Notes: generated by a model from the sequence alone, not told the origin. Counted from the stretch's first letter, positions 6,857-15,746 are shown. The stretch: DNA of 17,571 nucleotides from Flavobacteriales bacterium (GCA_947464885.1 CANHYZ010000008.1:1-17571); one strand, 5' to 3'. Numbers and translations are program-made.

Positions 6857-9079
6857 ATGAAACAAACCATAAAATGGCTGTGCATGGCTATGCTCAGCAT
6901 TCAAACCTTCATATCCCATGGACAGGCCAATACCGCGGATACAATTCCCGAAAACCTGCAACTCAATGAGGTAGTCATCTCTGTAAACAATGCTGCCGAA
7001 AAAAAAGATAAAGTCACGCAACAGGTTGAGATAATCGACAGCAAAACCATAGATCGTATTCAGGCGCAAAACACTGCCGACCTCCTGGCGCAAACCGGTG
7101 CCGTCACAGTTCAGAAAAGCCAACAGGGCGGAGGAAGCCCGATCATTCGCGGTTTTGAGGCTAGTAGAATTCTCCTGGTCGTCGATGGCGTGCGCATGAA
7201 TAACCTTATCTATCGCAGCGGACATTTACAGAATATCTTGACGGTAGACAATCTTGCTCTGGAGCGTGCAGAAGTACTTTTTGGCCCTTCTTCAACCGTA
7301 TACGGCAGTGATGCCTTGGGTGGCGTTATTCATCTAATCACGAAGAAGCCGGTATTCAGCAGCAGCGATATTCAACAGACTGCAGTGCAACTTCAAACGC
7401 GGCTATCCTCTGCCAACAATGAATCAACGACAGGTGTCGACATCAATCTCGGCTGGAACCGCTGGGCTGCTCGCACCCTACTTTCCTATTCCAACTTTGG
7501 CGACCTGCGATCAGGCGCAAGAGCCAACCCCTTTTTCGACGGCAAGTATATCGAACGTGACTATTATATTACATCGAAATACGGACCTGACAGCATTGTC
7601 CGCAACGACAACCCAAGAGTTCAGCTTGGCTCCGGTTACCGGCAATATAATATTCTGCAGAAGATTTCATTTTTGCAAAATGACTATACCCGACACCATC
7701 TCAACATCCAATATTCAAATTCATCGGATGTCCCCCGTTACGACCGTTTGACGGATACAGACAGCGAAGGAAAGTTGAAATTCAGTGCTTGGTATTACGG
7801 TCCACAGGAGCGACTAATGACCGCGTATGAATTGCATCGCAACCGTCCGTCGGCCTTCTTTAGCGAAGCTCGATTAAACGTGAATTATCAGTTCATCGAA
7901 GAGAGTCGCCATCAGCGACGATATCAAAATCCTGAGCTGCAACATCGCATCGAGTATGTGAACATTATAGGATTCAACTATATGTTGATGCACAAAGGTG
8001 ATCGCCATGAGTTTCAGTGCGGAACAGACGGCCAGTATAACACCTTACGCAGTGTGGCATACGCTGAAAACATCTACACCGGCGACACAACATCGCTGGA
8101 CACGCGTTACCCCAATGATGGCAGCAGCATGAGCAACGTGGGAGTCTATGCTTCGCACATTTACAAGATTAATCAGCGTTGGAACCTCACAGACGGTATT
8201 CGTGTTGGCTATAGCGATTTGCAAGCTCGACTTTACCCCACTGATTTTTTTCAATTTCCCTTTGATGAAATCCGCCAGCGCAATCCCGTCTATTCAGCGA
8301 GTGTTGGCATGGCCTTCCACCCCGATAGAAAGCTAAAACTATCCGGTATGATATCAACCGGTTTTCGCGTACCCAACATCGATGATCTGGCGAAAATTTT
8401 CGATTCATCGGGAGGGCTATTGATTGTCCCCAATCCCGCAATCAAGCCTGAGAAAACGGTTAATGGAGAAATTGGTTTACACAAAATATTGGGGAATAAA
8501 ATCCGAATTGAATTCAACACCTACGTTACCCTATTCACGAATGCACTTCAGGTTGCTCCTTTTCTTTATGAGGGTCAAGACAGCATTGAATATGATGGCA
8601 GTATGAGCAAGGTTGTGGCGGCTCAGAATCTTGGCACCGCGCTCATTCATGGGTTGTCGGCGTCGATGCGTTACCAGGTGACAGATCTTTTACAGCTCCA
8701 ACTGAACGGCAACTACACAAAAGGTCGAATTCATCAAAATGACATCACCAAGCCACTGGACCATATCGCCCCTATTTCTATCCGCTGTGCATTACTCTAC
8801 CAACAAAGACATTTTTTTGCTGAAGCCTTCAGCCTATTCAACGGTCAAAAGAAACTCGAGGACTACTCAGACAGTGGCGAAGACAATTTAGTTTATGCTA
8901 CGCCGGTGGGCATGCCTGCCTGGTACACCCTTAACATGCGTGCAGGCTATGAAATCAATACTGCATGGATGATTCAGATGGGTGTCGACAATATCCTTGA
9001 TACATCCTATCGCGTTTTTGCCAGTGGCATTAACGCTTCCGGACGCAATGTTTATGTCACCGCAAAATTGAAATTCTAG
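6857..9079 (+). CDS. TonB-dependent outer-membrane receptor (haem/haemoglobin-receptor-like)
   Basis: This 740-residue outer-membrane beta-barrel imports a ligand using TonB/ExbBD energy. The frame is open upstream to 6719, but ATG 6857 is chosen because it starts a good signal peptide (MKQTIKWL..., cut near HGQA), whereas the extension overlaps the preceding gene and has no secretion signal. A TonB-box-like LNEVVIS sits at 36-42. The plug domain runs about 50-165, with SPIIRGFEASRILLVVDGVR (94-113), NNLIYRSGHLQN (115-126), and ERAEVLFGPSSTVYGSDALGG (136-156). The rest is beta-strand-rich barrel ending in Phe (VYVTAKLKF). There is no carboxypeptidase-like N-terminal domain and no SusD partner, so it is not a typical polysaccharide-utilisation SusC. 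The plug motif resembles TonB-dependent haemoglobin/transferrin-type receptors, but the actual ligand (haem, siderophore, metal) cannot be decided from sequence. The upstream 171-residue protein is the likely partner gene. Confidence 0.93.
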   Translation: MKQTIKWLCMAMLSIQTFISHGQANTADTIPENLQLNEVVISVNNAAEKKDKVTQQVEIIDSKTIDRIQAQNTADLLAQTGAVTVQKSQQGGGSPIIRGFEASRILLVVDGVRMNNLIYRSGHLQNILTVDNLALERAEVLFGPSSTVYGSDALGGVIHLITKKPVFSSSDIQQTAVQLQTRLSSANNESTTGVDINLGWNRWAARTLLSYSNFGDLRSGARANPFFDGKYIERDYYITSKYGPDSIVRNDNPRVQLGSGYRQYNILQKISFLQNDYTRHHLNIQYSNSSDVPRYDRLTDTDSEGKLKFSAWYYGPQERLMTAYELHRNRPSAFFSEARLNVNYQFIEESRHQRRYQNPELQHRIEYVNIIGFNYMLMHKGDRHEFQCGTDGQYNTLRSVAYAENIYTGDTTSLDTRYPNDGSSMSNVGVYASHIYKINQRWNLTDGIRVGYSDLQARLYPTDFFQFPFDEIRQRNPVYSASVGMAFHPDRKLKLSGMISTGFRVPNIDDLAKIFDSSGGLLIVPNPAIKPEKTVNGEIGLHKILGNKIRIEFNTYVTLFTNALQVAPFLYEGQDSIEYDGSMSKVVAAQNLGTALIHGLSASMRYQVTDLLQLQLNGNYTKGRIHQNDITKPLDHIAPISIRCALLYQQRHFFAEAFSLFNGQKKLEDYSDSGEDNLVYATPVGMPAWYTLNMRAGYEINTAWMIQMGVDNILDTSYRVFASGINASGRNVYVTAKLKF

Positions 9080-9150
9080 CGAATCTCCGTTGCACTCATT
9101 CCGGGATGGCGCAGGTCTGTTGATTTATTCAAATCCGCAAAACATATTCT

Positions 9151-9158
9151 TAACTTTG
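9151..9158 (+). promoter_or_regulatory. -7 promoter element upstream of ppk1
   Basis: TAACTTTG matches the Bacteroidota -7 consensus TAnnTTTG exactly and lies 20 bp before the ppk1 ATG. No TTG lies at the usual 17-23 bp upstream; the nearest, at 9120-9122, is 28 bp away, so the -33 half is not supported. Confidence 0.45.
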
Positions 9159-9178
9159 ACCGCATCAACTTTGCTCTC

Positions 9179-11221
9179 ATGCATACACCGCTCAAGAAAC
9201 GAAAAAAAAGCGAATTCATCAATCGAGAAATCTCTTGGTTATCCTTCAACGACAGGGTGCTGAGTGAAGCCTCAAACCCCCATGTGCCGCTTGTGGAGCG
9301 CATGCGTTTTCTGGGCATTTTTTCGAACAACCTCGATGAGTTTTTCCGCGTGCGGGTAGCCACGTTGCGAAGAGCGATGGGAATTTCCAAAAAACCCATT
9401 GACCCCATGGATTTCGATCCCGAGGAAACGTTGATGGAAATCCAGGAAATTGTCAACACGCAACAGGAAAAATTCGATCATACCTTTCATCAGCTGATTC
9501 ATTCGCTGTCCAAAGTTGGTGTTCACCTCATCACTGAAAAACAAATCAGCAAGGAACATCTGGCCTTTCTAAGCAGTTATTATTCAGAGAACGTGAAGCC
9601 CTATTTGGTGCCCATTATTTTAAGTAATCGTGTACCTTTTCCTCAGCTTACCGATGGGAATATCTACCTCATCATTGAATTAAGTAGAAAAAACAAAATG
9701 CAAGGATCCGTTCATGCCTTGCTTGAAATATCAGATAAATTACCACGCTTTGTGGAGCTGCCGGCGACTGCGTCCAAACAAACCGTTATATTCATCGATG
9801 ATTTAATCCGTTATTTCTTGAACGATTTGTTTGTGTCCTTCGACTTCGATAAGATAGAAGCATGGGCAATCAAAACAACGCGCGATGCCGAATTGGACAT
9901 TGATGATGACCTTTCCAAAGGGTTAATAGAAAAGATGACGCGAAGCGTTACGCAGCGTAAAAAAGGCGAATACGTGCGAATGAATTATGACAACGCCATT
10001 CCGCATCACCTACTGGATTTAGTTTTGAAACGAGCCCGCATCAAAACCATCGAAAACATTACGCCGGGAGGCCGCTATCACAACAAGCGCGATCTCATGC
10101 AGTTCCCGTCTTTTAGCAGGCCCGACCTTATTTATCCGAAAATGCCGACGATTCAGCACACTGCATTCCGAAAAGGCGCTTCTGTTTTTGATGAAATCAA
10201 AGGAAAGGATGCGTTACTGCATTTTCCCTATCACGATTTCACGCACACGGTTGATTTGTTGCGGGAGGCCGCTACCGACCCTGATGTGCGTACCATTCGC
10301 ATTACGCTTTACAGGGTAGCCAAGAATTCGCAGATTATCCATGCACTTATCAATGCGGCCCGTAATGGCAAACGTGTGACTGCATTAGTGGAGCTTCAGG
10401 CCCGTTTTGACGAGGAGCACAACATTAAAATCACGCGCCAACTTACCGAGGCGGGCGTACGTGTGATTCCGGGAGTTCAAGGATTAAAAGTGCATTGCAA
10501 ACTTATTCTGATATCGCGCAGAGAGTCGGGAAAAACCGCGCGTTATGTTTTTGCCGGCACCGGAAATTTCAACGAGCGCACAGCGCGCATGTACACGGAC
10601 CATGCTTTAGTTACGTGCAACAAAGAATTGGGCGAAGAAGTGCGCAAATTATTCGAGTTCTTCGAAAGCAACTTCGTGCGCAACGTTCACCGTCACCTTT
10701 TGGTTTCGCCGTTCAATACACGACGCAAGCTCACCGACCTCATCAACAGTGAGATTGAATTGGCTGAAAAAGGTCAGCCTGCCTGGATAACGCTCAAGTT
10801 GAACAATCTGGTTGACGCCGGATTGATTCGCAAACTCTACGACGCCTCGCAGGCCGGAGTCAAAGTCAAACTTATCGTTCGGGGCATCTGCTCCTTAATA
10901 CCCGGTATAAGCGGTATGAGCGACAACATTGAAGTCTTCCACATCATTGGTCGCTACCTCGAACACAGTCGTATTCTGGCGTTCGGCAATGCCGGAAAAC
11001 CAATTTATTATTTGACGAGTGCTGACTGGATGGTTCGCAATATTGAGCATCGAATTGAAGTGAGCATTCCAGTAATGGATGAAGAGATTCAGCGCGAGTT
11101 GCAAACTTACCTTGACATCCAATCGGCGTCGCCTAAAAAACGCGGTAGTAAGGGGCTTGACAAACAAGCATCAGTTGCTATTCAGGATGCCATGCATATC
11201 ACAATCAAAAACTTTAATTAA
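9179..11221 (+). CDS. ppk1: polyphosphate kinase 1
   Basis: PPK1 reversibly transfers the ATP gamma-phosphate to a growing inorganic polyphosphate chain in the cytoplasm. The protein is 680 residues, full length for the family. The N-terminal domain has INREISWLSFNDRVLSEA (14-31) and FLGIFSNNLDEFFRVRV (44-60), the latter including the conserved Asn region used in ATP binding. The two phospholipase-D-like catalytic domains are intact. VHCKLILI at 438-445 holds the predicted autophosphorylated His439, FAGTGNFNERTARMYTDH is at 458-475, and GRYLEHSRI at 591-599 holds the second conserved His596. The C-terminal 30 residues are basic and family-variable. The ATG start gives the typical short lysine-rich N-terminus. 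ppx follows 12 bp downstream on the same strand, so synthesis and breakdown of polyphosphate are probably co-transcribed. Confidence 0.97.
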   Translation: MHTPLKKRKKSEFINREISWLSFNDRVLSEASNPHVPLVERMRFLGIFSNNLDEFFRVRVATLRRAMGISKKPIDPMDFDPEETLMEIQEIVNTQQEKFDHTFHQLIHSLSKVGVHLITEKQISKEHLAFLSSYYSENVKPYLVPIILSNRVPFPQLTDGNIYLIIELSRKNKMQGSVHALLEISDKLPRFVELPATASKQTVIFIDDLIRYFLNDLFVSFDFDKIEAWAIKTTRDAELDIDDDLSKGLIEKMTRSVTQRKKGEYVRMNYDNAIPHHLLDLVLKRARIKTIENITPGGRYHNKRDLMQFPSFSRPDLIYPKMPTIQHTAFRKGASVFDEIKGKDALLHFPYHDFTHTVDLLREAATDPDVRTIRITLYRVAKNSQIIHALINAARNGKRVTALVELQARFDEEHNIKITRQLTEAGVRVIPGVQGLKVHCKLILISRRESGKTARYVFAGTGNFNERTARMYTDHALVTCNKELGEEVRKLFEFFESNFVRNVHRHLLVSPFNTRRKLTDLINSEIELAEKGQPAWITLKLNNLVDAGLIRKLYDASQAGVKVKLIVRGICSLIPGISGMSDNIEVFHIIGRYLEHSRILAFGNAGKPIYYLTSADWMVRNIEHRIEVSIPVMDEEIQRELQTYLDIQSASPKKRGSKGLDKQASVAIQDAMHITIKNFN

Positions 11222-11233
11222 GGGATACTTCGC

Positions 11234-12115
11234 TTGAAAATAGCTGCCATCGATATCGGATCCAACGCCATTCGCTTGCTGATTGAGGAAGTTCATCGGC
11301 ACGAAAACCAATGGCGCATTGACAAAGTGTCCCTTACGCGGGTTCCCGTTCGACTCGGTGATGACGTTTTTCGAACCGGGCGGATATCAGACGAGAAACT
11401 TAGGCAGCTTGTCAAGACGATGCGAGCCTTTTGGTATCTCATGGACGTGCATCAGGTTGAGATGTTTCGGGTATGTGCTACTTCCGCTATGCGCGAGGCC
11501 AAAAATCGCAAGAAGGTGATTGAAACAGTAGAGCGAGAAGCCAATTTCCGCATCGAGATACTCAGCGGCGAAATGGAAGCGCAGCTGATATTCAAAAATT
11601 ATTTCCATCAAAATCTGAACTCCAAGGGGAATTACGTTTACCTGGATGTGGGTGGCGGGAGTACCGAAATAACATTGATCAACAAAGGAAAGCGTATCAA
11701 GGGCCAATCGTTCGATTTAGGCACGGTAAGATCACTCGCAGGAGGCATAGATCCACGCGTTTGGTCGGACGTTCAACAATGGCTGAAAAGCCTCAAAACA
11801 ATGCCCAATAAGCGCATCGCTATCGGCACAGGCGGCAACATCAATACACTGTTCAAGCTTCAGGGTAAAAAACCCAATGATTTGCTGACGCTCGATGAAT
11901 TAAAAAACCTTTACAAGCTGCTGGAACCTTTGACCGTCGACGAACGGATTTTCAACTTCAAACTTCGACCCGATCGCGCCGATGTTATTATTCCCGCTTG
12001 TGAGATTTACATCAAAATTCTTCAGCTTGCAGGTATAAAAGAAATGCTGGTTCCGAAGATCGGATTGTCCGACGGAATGATTCTGGATATGGTTGACCAA
12101 ATTAAGGTTGAGTGA
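11234..12115 (+). CDS. ppx: exopolyphosphatase, Ppx/GppA family (short form)
   Basis: This 293-residue enzyme of the ASKHA fold hydrolyses terminal phosphates from polyphosphate, or pppGpp in GppA-type members. Visible motifs are the phosphate-1 loop AAIDIGSNAIRLLI at 4-17, ATSAMREAKN at 82-91, ILSGEMEAQLIF at 109-120 (the Glu before Ala aligns with the catalytic Glu of the family), the phosphate-2 motif LDVGGGSTEITLI at 137-149, and IGTGGNINTL at 197-206. It is much shorter than the roughly 500-residue E. coli Ppx and lacks the C-terminal HD-like part; such short forms are common in Bacteroidota. The start is TTG, chosen because MKIAAIDIGSN is the conserved N-terminus and no better codon is present. 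An AGGGA sequence overlapping the ppk1 stop lies 8 nt upstream and may serve as ribosome-binding site. Placement directly after ppk1 favours polyphosphate over pppGpp as substrate. Confidence 0.93.
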   Translation: MKIAAIDIGSNAIRLLIEEVHRHENQWRIDKVSLTRVPVRLGDDVFRTGRISDEKLRQLVKTMRAFWYLMDVHQVEMFRVCATSAMREAKNRKKVIETVEREANFRIEILSGEMEAQLIFKNYFHQNLNSKGNYVYLDVGGGSTEITLINKGKRIKGQSFDLGTVRSLAGGIDPRVWSDVQQWLKSLKTMPNKRIAIGTGGNINTLFKLQGKKPNDLLTLDELKNLYKLLEPLTVDERIFNFKLRPDRADVIIPACEIYIKILQLAGIKEMLVPKIGLSDGMILDMVDQIKVE

Positions 12116-12175
12116 GTGCAAATAATGGGTTAGTTCGCCTAAATTCGCGCGTACATAATTCGTGAACACCCTGCC

Positions 12176-15166
12176 ATGCGTAAGCTTATTTTCAGTTTGA
12201 TTCTTATTGTTGCCGCTTGCTGTCAAATCCGATTGAATGCACAGATTTATGGGGAAACCATTGTTTCCTGGGACTTCTCGGCGGGCATACCCCAAGACTG
12301 GATTGTGGGAATAAACAGCACAACTGATTTGGCCCAATGGGAATATCGAGGTCCAAATACGACACCGAACATCAACACCGGTGCGCGTGGTTCATGCGCT
12401 GCCATTGCTGCACCTATTAGCTCAATCACCCGAGAAAATGGATTCGTCATTTTCGACGGCAACTACTGGGATGACCCCGGAAACGCATGTGGGGCAGGGC
12501 TTGGCACTGGCATAGATCCTGCGCCACACACAGCTTGGCTGACAACCAACGCAATCGATTTCACGGACATTAGCTCCGCTGTTCTTACGTTTCAACAGCA
12601 ATACCGTAATTTCCAAGCAACCACGAAGGTGCAGATTTCAACTGACGGTGGTGTAACGTGGACCGACATTCTCGCCAATACCGGTGTGCAATCACCGAAC
12701 TCCGAATGGAAGTCTGTGAACATTTCACCTTGGGCGGCGAATCAACCTTCTGTTCAGTTCAAGTTTATCTATCAAGGCACCTACTATTGGTGGTTACTGG
12801 ATGATATTGCCGTATACATCCCGAACGAAAATGATCTTATGCTTAACGATGTGGCCTATACCGCTAACCCGGACGTCAATGGTCTGCCTTCGATTCTCAA
12901 TATCGAATACAACCAATATCCCACTTCATTGACTCCTAATCTGAATTTCAGCGCCGAGCTTTTGAATGTTGGTTCACAAATCCAAACCGGAGTTGTTCTG
13001 AATACAAGAATTGTCAAAGATGAATCAACTGAAATCTATAATGAGGTGAGCGTTTCGCAAACGGTGAACCCCTCTGAATCGGCTGTTCTCAATATCCCAT
13101 TATCGTATACGCCGAACACCGGTGTAGGTCATTACGACGTCTACTTTCAACTTCTTCAGGACAGTACCGACCAATCACCGGAGAGCAATAATGACAGTCT
13201 CGATTTTGAAATTACGCCGTTTACCTATGCCAAGGATGAAGGCCCAATGGAAGACAGTTTTATCCCGGATAATTTTTATGGGCAGTTCTTGGGTGCCTTC
13301 GGTAATTTCTTCAACAATCCTGTAACCAATAGCTACTGTCACAGCATTCAGGTCGGTGTTGCCGAAGGAACTTCCGTCGGTAAGCAAATCCGAGGTGTTG
13401 TCTATGATCAAGATTACGATTCGCTTATCGCCGTAACCCCCGTATACGAGGTCAACTATGCCGATCTCAATGAAGTTGGTGAAGAACGTATGATGTATCT
13501 CGACTTTGATCAACCGTTTCAAATGAAGGGCGACAGCACGTATTTGGTTTTGGTGCAGGAGATAGATTCTGTTCAGCCTTTTCTAGTAGCACGAAGCGGA
13601 AAAAGCTACGGTGAATCCTCCCTTGTTCGCTATGTCAACATCAACGCTACGTTGATCAGTTCTAAATCGTTTCAAGTCAGGCTGAGTCTATTTCCACAAA
13701 ACGCATCACCGGGTTGTACGGATGCAACCGCCATGAACTTTGAATCATTGGCAAGCGTTGATGACGGCTCATGCCGTTATGCCGGATGCACGAATGAAGA
13801 CGCCGACAACTTCAATCCGCTAGCCAACTTCGATAATGGAACCTGCGCAGTCGGAGGATGCCTGGATACGGCCGCAGCGAACTACAATCCTTTCGCCACT
13901 TACAGCAACGGCAACTGCAGTTTCCCTGGTTGCACCGCAGCAAACGCACTCAACTTCGATCCCGGAGCAAATACCGATGATGGTAGTTGCGCCTTTCTTT
14001 TCACGGCAATCGAGGCATTTGATATTTCCGGCTGTCCGCCCCTGACGTTTCGCATTCGCAATAACAACACCTATCCTTCCCTATCCGGTTGCTCTTACAG
14101 CATCAATGGAACAGCTATTTCCAATTCCTGTGATAGCCTATTCGAGTATACCTTGTCAGAGCCCGGCACATATGCCTTGAACTATACGATTAGTGTGGGA
14201 TTAACTGAAGCGGACACGACGATAACCATTGAGGTACTCCCTGAGCCTGACGCTCCGGAGTTGATGTATAACTCAATCACTCAAGAAATCGAATGCGCCA
14301 ATTGTTCCAATGTATCGTATGAATGGTCTTTCAACGGAACTACCTTGCCCAATGAGGATAGCAACTCGATCGCTGTAGCTATATTCGAACAGACTCAAAA
14401 TGGACTGTATACGTTGGCCATCGTTAATAATGCCGGCTGTGGAGGTAATGTTGCGTCCATTGAAATTTTAGAACCAACCCTACTGGGCAACCTTTCAAGT
14501 GGTTGTTCTCCGTTGGCTATATCGTTTACTAATGCAACGGATACCGTCAGTGGCATGGTATGCATGCTGGCTACGGGCGTTTCGACGATCGAAAACTTTA
14601 GCAATAGCGCCGAGGTTGTTTTTGAAACTCCGGGATCTTATCAAGCTATATTAACGTGCACCGGTCAAAGCATCACGAACACAGACACCCTAGTCATTGA
14701 CGTTTTTGCACCCTTTACCCCAACGTTGATTATCGATGAGGTCAACGGTGTGGTCAGTTGCACCAACTGCGATGCTGCCGATAACATTAGTTGGAATATT
14801 GACGGCGTCATAACCAATGGCGGTAACTCACAACCTCTTGGTGGTGACATCTATCAAATTCAGGCGTCCAATGCCGGCGGCTGCGGAGGAAGCACCATAC
14901 TCATCGTGAATCTCATTGGGGAAAATGATGCACTGGGTGACCTTGCTATTTATCCCAATCCGTGTTTTGATCGTTGCACCATCAGTTCACAAGAGGCTTT
15001 CAACATCAGTGTAATCGACCTTACCGGTAAAGTCGTTTATTCAAACCAGTCTTCAAAACCCGTGCATACACTTGAAACCGACCAGTGGGCGGCGGGAACG
15101 TATACGCTTGTGCTGATGAATGGAGACAAAAAAACGGCTCGAACATTAATTGTCCGACCAAACTAA
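12176..15166 (+). CDS. large T9SS-exported mosaic surface protein with Cys/Asp repeats
   Basis: This 996-residue secreted protein has no recognised catalytic domain. It has a signal peptide at about 1-22 (MRKLIFSLIL... to LNAQ). Residues about 25-215 form a jelly-roll or MAM-like module (WDFSAGIPQDW; DGGVTWTDI; WWLLDDIAVYIP). Residues about 220-345 look like a CARDB-type beta domain. About 350-508 is an unassigned region with LDFDQPFQMKGDSTYLVLVQ. Four 24-residue repeats of the pattern GCTDxxAxNFxxxAxxDDGSC follow (513-605), then a duplicated pair of Ig/PKD-like domains (609-915). A type A T9SS sorting domain ends the protein (about 920-996: IYPNPCFDR, DLTGKVV, WAAGTYTLVLMNG). A surface adhesin or matrix-like role is plausible but not shown. 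It lies 60 bp after ppx with no clear terminator between, so read-through from the ppk1-ppx operon is possible. A weak -7-like TAAATTCG lies at 12140-12147. Confidence 0.93.
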   Translation: MRKLIFSLILIVAACCQIRLNAQIYGETIVSWDFSAGIPQDWIVGINSTTDLAQWEYRGPNTTPNINTGARGSCAAIAAPISSITRENGFVIFDGNYWDDPGNACGAGLGTGIDPAPHTAWLTTNAIDFTDISSAVLTFQQQYRNFQATTKVQISTDGGVTWTDILANTGVQSPNSEWKSVNISPWAANQPSVQFKFIYQGTYYWWLLDDIAVYIPNENDLMLNDVAYTANPDVNGLPSILNIEYNQYPTSLTPNLNFSAELLNVGSQIQTGVVLNTRIVKDESTEIYNEVSVSQTVNPSESAVLNIPLSYTPNTGVGHYDVYFQLLQDSTDQSPESNNDSLDFEITPFTYAKDEGPMEDSFIPDNFYGQFLGAFGNFFNNPVTNSYCHSIQVGVAEGTSVGKQIRGVVYDQDYDSLIAVTPVYEVNYADLNEVGEERMMYLDFDQPFQMKGDSTYLVLVQEIDSVQPFLVARSGKSYGESSLVRYVNINATLISSKSFQVRLSLFPQNASPGCTDATAMNFESLASVDDGSCRYAGCTNEDADNFNPLANFDNGTCAVGGCLDTAAANYNPFATYSNGNCSFPGCTAANALNFDPGANTDDGSCAFLFTAIEAFDISGCPPLTFRIRNNNTYPSLSGCSYSINGTAISNSCDSLFEYTLSEPGTYALNYTISVGLTEADTTITIEVLPEPDAPELMYNSITQEIECANCSNVSYEWSFNGTTLPNEDSNSIAVAIFEQTQNGLYTLAIVNNAGCGGNVASIEILEPTLLGNLSSGCSPLAISFTNATDTVSGMVCMLATGVSTIENFSNSAEVVFETPGSYQAILTCTGQSITNTDTLVIDVFAPFTPTLIIDEVNGVVSCTNCDAADNISWNIDGVITNGGNSQPLGGDIYQIQASNAGGCGGSTILIVNLIGENDALGDLAIYPNPCFDRCTISSQEAFNISVIDLTGKVVYSNQSSKPVHTLETDQWAAGTYTLVLMNGDKKTARTLIVRPN
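13712..13990 (+). repeat. four tandem 24-residue Cys/Asp repeats (72-bp period) inside the T9SS protein
   Basis: Four units start at residues 513, 537, 561 and 585 of the 996-residue protein, at an exact 24-residue spacing. Each unit reads roughly GCTxxxAxNFxPxAxxDDGSC plus a three-residue linker. Each has two cysteines 19 residues apart and an Asp/Asn-Gly turn, suggesting one disulfide and possibly a Ca-binding loop per unit, like thrombospondin type 3-like modules. The units differ clearly in DNA sequence, so this is an old protein-level repeat. Confidence 0.85.
14000..14920 (+). repeat. duplicated two-domain block (A-B-A'-B') in the T9SS protein
   Basis: Residues 609-688 (A) and 768-844 (A') share a start with SGCxPL, aromatic/beta strands, and PGTY / PGSY before a Thr-rich last strand. 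Residues 689-767 (B) and 845-915 (B') share a CxxC segment (ECANCSNVSYEWSFNG versus SCTNCDAADNISWNIDG) and an end with NNAGCGG / NAGGCGG. The order A-B-A'-B' indicates an internal duplication of about 155 residues. Boundaries are approximate. Confidence 0.6.
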
Positions 15167-15225
15167 AGTTGGCACAGTTTTGGCCAATGGGGTGCGGTTC
15201 TGTTAATGTTTGGTTAAGCAACGAA

Positions 15226-15254
15226 TTGCTGAAGAACGAAAACAGTTACCTTTG
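15226..15254 (+). promoter_or_regulatory. Bacteroidota-type promoter of the first DUF1573 gene
   Basis: TTG (15226-15228), an 18-bp spacer and TACCTTTG (15247-15254) match the TTG / TAnnTTTG consensus exactly, with the same spacing as the protease promoter. The predicted transcript starts near 15260, giving an AT-rich leader of about 30 nt before the ATG at 15291. Confidence 0.8.
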
Positions 15255-15290
15255 AAATAAGCTAATCAATTATTCAATTACAGTAATTCA

Positions 15291-15746
15291 ATGAAAAAAG
15301 TATTCCTCTCGCTCGCAATCACGCTTGGCGTTTTCGCAGCGGCATCTGCTCAAACTCCTGTTGCTACAGGTCCGGCTATCACTGTTGACAAAGACGTGCA
15401 TGACTACGGTGATGTTCCCTTTGCAGGAGATGGTACCTGTGAATTCAAGGTAACCAATACCGGTAACGAACCGCTTATCATGAGCAAGTGCAAAGGCTCT
15501 TGCGGCTGCACTGTTCCGAAATGCGATCCTAATCCAATTTTGCCCGGTGAAAGCTCTGTGATTACCGTGAAGTATGACACAAAGCGTCCTGGTCCAATTA
15601 ACAAGTCGGTAACCATCAACTCCAACGCTACCAATGAACCTGTGAAGGTTGTTCGTATCAAGGGAAATGTTGGTCCGGATCCAAACGCTGCACCAAGCGG
15701 TGCACCTGAAAAAGCTCCTGCAGGTGCTCCTGCCGGCGGCAACTAA
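15291..15746 (+). CDS. DUF1573 secreted protein, copy 1
   Basis: This is a small exported protein of 151 residues with a signal peptide at 1-20 (MKKVFLSLAI... ASA/Q). The mature part is a single DUF1573 Ig-like (ASH-type) beta domain: HDYGDVPFAGDGTCEFKVTN at 37-56, the Cys cluster KCKGSCGCTVPKC at 66-78, then PGESSVITVKYDTKRPGP and SVTINSNA. A tail rich in Pro, Ala and Gly follows (PSGAPEKAPAGAPAGG). Cys67, Cys71, Cys73 and Cys78 form a C-x3-C-x-C-x4-C cluster; most DUF1573 proteins I recall keep mainly the central CGC. Molecular function is unknown for the family; a periplasmic or surface location is expected. It has a consensus promoter and is followed by a terminator hairpin and then a close paralogue. 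The ATG has an AT-rich leader without a Shine-Dalgarno sequence. Confidence 0.93.
   Translation: MKKVFLSLAITLGVFAAASAQTPVATGPAITVDKDVHDYGDVPFAGDGTCEFKVTNTGNEPLIMSKCKGSCGCTVPKCDPNPILPGESSVITVKYDTKRPGPINKSVTINSNATNEPVKVVRIKGNVGPDPNAAPSGAPEKAPAGAPAGGN

Noticed and set aside
6857..9079. SusC-type polysaccharide receptor
   Set aside because: There is no N-terminal carboxypeptidase-like domain, the length is 740 rather than about 1000 residues, and no SusD gene is adjacent.
11900..12337. 145-codon minus-strand frame spanning the end of ppx and the start of the T9SS protein
   Set aside because: It is antisense to two well-supported genes and its product resembles nothing recognisable.
13712..13990. 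Cys/Asp tandem repeats considered as a CRISPR-like or DNA-level satellite
   Set aside because: The units are in frame, conserved at protein but not DNA level, and have no spacer pattern; they are a coding repeat.
15170..15188. TTGGC...GCCAA dyad after the 996-residue protein
   Set aside because: The stem is about 5 bp and no T run follows, so it is not supported as a terminator.
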